Assembly (NCBI GenBank): GCA_963664935.2
Contig: CAXXSE010000003.1
Location: 6,050-70,049 of the forward strand
Length of the DNA: 64,000 bases
Source: G963664935 sp963664935
GTDB lineage: Bacteria; Pseudomonadota; Gammaproteobacteria; Methylococcales; G963664935
Direction: 5' to 3'
Numbering within the stretch: the first letter of the stretch is position 1; each line of letters begins with the position of its first letter. Positions 63,270 to 64,000 of the stretch are shown in pieces. Both the position numbers and the translations under genes were made by a program. A model generated the notes under the pieces. That model was not told the origin of the DNA, made no database searches, and saw only the letters and a list, made by a program, of their open reading frames with translations.

Positions 63270-64000
63270 TTAGTGCCTTTTCCGCAGAAACGACTCGAAC
63301 ATCAACAAAGACCAAATCGGAGAGCTGTAATCGCGCAACCCTGACTGATGCTGATCGACCATCTTTTTTAGAAAGGATTCGTTAAAAAACCCGGAGTCAA
63401 TCATATTTGGACCCAGCAAGGCGTCACGAACCTGTTGTTTTAAAGGCCCCCTAAACCAAGTCGCCAAAGGTACCGCGAAACCCATTTTTGGACGGTACAA
63501 TATGTCGTTGGGTAAGTAAGGCTCCAACGCTGTTTTTAAAAATGTGTTTCCCTTCTCTCCCCTTCAATTTCATATTGGGTTGTAAGCCCGCCATCCATTC
63601 GACCAACTCATGGTCCAAGAGGGGCACCCGTACTTCCAGGGCGTGAGCCATGCTGGCGCGATCCACTTTGGTCAGAATATCGCCAGGAAGGTAGGTTTTT
63701 ATATCGAGATACTGAACCACCGATAAAGGATTGTCTGCGGGGGCTTGCCGGGAATGCCGCCGAAACACTTCGACCGCTTGATATCCCTGAAGATCGCGTT
63801 TCATGCTTTCACTAAACAAGTTCGCCCGAATTTCATTTGAAAGTACCGACACACTGTGTAAATAGCCTTCCAGGGAATCGCGCCCGATCGATTCGAAGGT
63901 CGATTTCGCCCTGAAGATCTTGGGCGCCCAATCGGCTTTGGGATACACGTTCCCCAAGGTCCCGAATACAGGTTTTCGAATCGAATCCGGGATCCATGAC
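63270..64000 (-). pseudogene. asparagine synthase-like amidotransferase (exosortase A system), partial, frameshifted
   Basis: The frame is open at the window edge (SWIPDSIRKPVFGTLGNVYP) and contains the synthetase-domain segments YLDIKTYLPGDILTKVDRAS and HALEVRVPLLDHELVEWM. At GKHIFK a run of five A residues (about 63537-63541) carries one extra base; the other frame continues ALEPYLPNDILYRPKMGFAV to the end LMFESFLRKRH at 63270. The N-terminal glutaminase domain lies outside the window. It matches the XrtA-associated amidotransferase 1 type. The homopolymer context makes a sequencing error plausible. Confidence 0.8.

Overview
The window looks like the chromosome of a gammaproteobacterium at roughly 45-48% GC. 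Two gene orders typical of that class support this: glyA-nrdR-ribD-ribE-ribBA-ribH-nusB-thiL-pgpA (588-8079, all minus strand) and fur / bamE-rnfH-ratA ... smpB-ssrA (23.8-29.4 kb). The tmRNA tag peptide reads ANDESYALAA. The right edge carries an exosortase A-type exopolysaccharide glycosyltransferase and amidotransferase, and a decayed carbamoyltransferase/SxtJ/DUF5989 cassette. The genome is rich in insertion sequences, small palindromic repeats and broken genes.

Layout. 1-0.4 kb: a YgiT-type zinc finger/DUF4258 pair. 0.6-8.1 kb: riboflavin, glycine/one-carbon and NusB/ThiL/PgpA housekeeping operon. 8.2-18.8 kb: an accessory stretch with a CTAG-ended miniature element, a membrane protein ending in a GspG-like domain, a secreted DUF7450 protein, an IS3-family element whose terminus was split by a second IS, a frameshifted response regulator and a broken PIN toxin locus. 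18.8-27.6 kb: comEC (broken), a DedA protein, lolDC, fur, bamE, rnfH, ratA, an NSS transporter and smpB. An IS has replaced the C-terminal tail of SmpB, directly upstream of ssrA.

29.4-51.5 kb is a genomic island in the 3' end of ssrA, bounded by a 22-bp direct repeat of the tmRNA 3' end, with a decayed tyrosine integrase at its left end. It carries a minus-strand type I restriction-modification operon in the order hsdM, HTH-ImmA/IrrE peptidase, DUF4411 PIN-like gene, hsdS, a proteasome-like Ntn-hydrolase gene, hsdR. The junctions from the peptidase gene to hsdR are tight (4-nt or 1-nt overlaps, or adjacent codons). Every gene except the HTH-peptidase is broken by a stop, frameshift or IS. 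The island also has a serine recombinase, a compact 1,438-bp IS66-ended element in which a DUF4338 (DruA-like) gene takes the place of the catalytic transposase, a primase/ATPase replication operon and an AT-rich 1.3-kb gene-poor end. The presumed native ssrA terminator now lies beyond the island.

51.5-64 kb: a P4-type integrase remnant, the decayed carbamoylation cassette, several PIN/antitoxin pairs (two intact, two broken by a miniature element or an IS21 element), DUF3782 and Uma2 nuclease-like proteins, a complete IS21 element, a 94-bp perfect palindrome, and a PEP-CTERM/exosortase-associated glycosyltransferase and asparagine-synthase-like gene running off the end.

Four near-identical copies of one 1,416-bp rve-type IS (two per strand) point to recent IS expansion. 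The high density of stops and frameshifts in accessory genes, against intact housekeeping genes, suggests relaxed selection, though homopolymer errors in the assembly could explain some frameshifts.
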